NCBI GenBank assembly: GCA_002333425.1
Contig: DDBL01000097.1
Location: forward strand, 18,408 to 24,177
DNA from: Leptospiraceae bacterium UBA2033
GTDB taxonomy: Bacteria > Spirochaetota > Leptospiria > Leptospirales > Leptospiraceae
DNA length: 5,770 nt
Direction: 5' to 3'
Part shown: positions 5,046 through 5,770 of the stretch, piece by piece
Numbering within the stretch: the stretch's first letter is position 1
Layout of the letters: each line of letters begins with the position of its first letter
Notes under the pieces: generated by a model
What the model saw: the letters and a program-made list of their open reading frames with translations, nothing else
Database searches by the model: none
Told to the model about the DNA's origin: nothing
Position numbers and translations under genes: made by a program

Positions 5046-5770
5046 CTACTGCCTCTCCGAATTTCCAAATAACGTATACCAATCTACGTTTCGAGTAAAA
5101 TACATAATAGCAGTCAAAAGCAAAAATAAAGAAATACTGCCGGTTACTAACGAATATTCCTCTAAGTTGATTAGAATATACAAGAATCCGTACAATATAG
5201 AAATTCCAGTTCCTAAAACAAAGGCTCTGTTTTTACTTCTCAAAACTACTATCGCATAACCATAAATTTGCGCTAAAACTGCCAGAGCAGCAACCAAGTA
5301 AGCAACGGCAAATCCAATGTATTCTGAGAAAGAAAGTAAAAGTAGATAGAATAAAAGTAAAGCAAAGCCAACAAATACATATTGAATCAAATGGACACGA
5401 AGTGCATAAATCGCCTCGAATACAAAAAAACCAGCGAATGTTAATCCAATAAATAAAAGTCCATATTTCACTACTCGATTGATTAAATGGTAACTGTCCA
5501 AAGCAACTATCAGGCTAACACCGAATATCTCGTCTTGTAAATTTGCGAACTCTGTATTTTCTTCCATCATATTGTATAGGTGGATTTTACTTTTCAGGTC
5601 ATCCTGTGTTTTAAAATTCCAGACCGCTTTATAGCCATTAGCCTCAATTAAACGTTCATCAGGAAGTGCAATCCCTGTAAAAGAAGGATCCGCCCAATTC
5701 GATTCTATCTCGAATCTAACATTTTCAGCTAATGGTAGTAAGTGAAATTTTTCCATTCCCATTACTTTCA
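5046..5770 (-). CDS. creD: CreD-family inner-membrane protein, 5' end beyond window
   Basis: At least 241 codons are visible and the frame is still open at the right edge; the ATG at 5762-5760 is likely internal, since CreD proteins are usually about 430-470 residues. Numbering from that Met, the end of the extracytoplasmic domain shows DPSFTGIALPDER (25-37) and YKAVWNF (44-50), then FGVSLIVALDSYHLINRVVKY (80-100) leads into the membrane part. About five membrane segments follow near 98-120, 126-146, 150-172, 179-200 and 204-223. Conserved family stretches include LTFAGFFVFE, LIQYVFVGFALLLFYLLLLSFSE and MYFTRNVDWY at the C-terminus. In Escherichia coli creD belongs to the CreBC regulon and affects envelope and beta-lactam responses; its biochemical role is not settled. 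No creBC genes are visible here. The stop lies 6 bases before a strong hairpin, so this gene ends its own transcription unit. Confidence 0.92.
   Translation of the reverse strand, partial: KVMGMEKFHLLPLAENVRFEIESNWADPSFTGIALPDERLIEANGYKAVWNFKTQDDLKSKIHLYNMMEENTEFANLQDEIFGVSLIVALDSYHLINRVVKYGLLFIGLTFAGFFVFEAIYALRVHLIQYVFVGFALLLFYLLLLSFSEYIGFAVAYLVAALAVLAQIYGYAIVVLRSKNRAFVLGTGISILYGFLYILINLEEYSLVTGSISLFLLLTAIMYFTRNVDWYTLFGNSERQ

Overview
The window is from a low-GC bacterium, most likely a spirochaete of the Leptospira group. That placement is inference. It rests on a stand-alone GHKL ATPase at 2925-3614 of a type I recall from spirochaetes, on GTG starts, and on the general gene content. No rRNA, tRNA, CRISPR array or transposase gene is visible. 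The two end genes are cut by the window edges.

Positions 1-2698, plus strand: a tightly packed run of four genes that reads as one operon. It holds the 3' part of a MaoC-type hydratase, a small secreted ankyrin-repeat protein, heme A synthase (ctaA) and protoheme IX farnesyltransferase (ctaB). Gaps are 10, 1 and 5 bases. CtaB converts heme B to heme O and CtaA converts heme O to heme A, so the last two genes supply the cofactor of an aa3-type cytochrome c oxidase. The ankyrin gene sits directly before them and carries a signal peptide.

Positions 2699-2924: an AT-rich spacer holding a 23-bp perfect inverted repeat around a 68-base centre, with a small nested hairpin followed by five T. TTTAA flanks it on both sides, and the left copy contains the ctaB stop codon. 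It may be a terminator, a small mobile or dispersed repeat, or both.

Positions 2925-3614, plus strand: a lone Bergerat-fold (histidine-kinase-like) ATPase. Its stop overlaps head-on with the stop of the next gene in the four bases TTAG.

Positions 3611-4939, minus strand: a pirin-family protein preceded by a 44-codon gene. The pirin gene has two well-formed ribosome binding sites. One gives a normal cytoplasmic pirin, the other adds a 45-residue leader that looks like an export or anchor signal. The 44-codon gene looks like the start of a Fer4_19 (YjdI-like) ferredoxin domain joined to the end of a CDGSH iron-sulfur domain. It keeps three of the four CDGSH ligands at exact spacing and may be a deletion remnant or a minimal iron-sulfur peptide. 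A plausible promoter lies ahead of it.

Positions 4998-5770, minus strand: an 18-bp perfect hairpin that should terminate the gene before it, and the C-terminal half of a CreD-family inner-membrane protein running off the right edge.

The most interesting points are the Fer4_19/CDGSH hybrid, the two-start pirin, and the inverted repeat at the end of ctaB, close to where plus-strand base composition appears to change from G/T-leaning to A/C-leaning.
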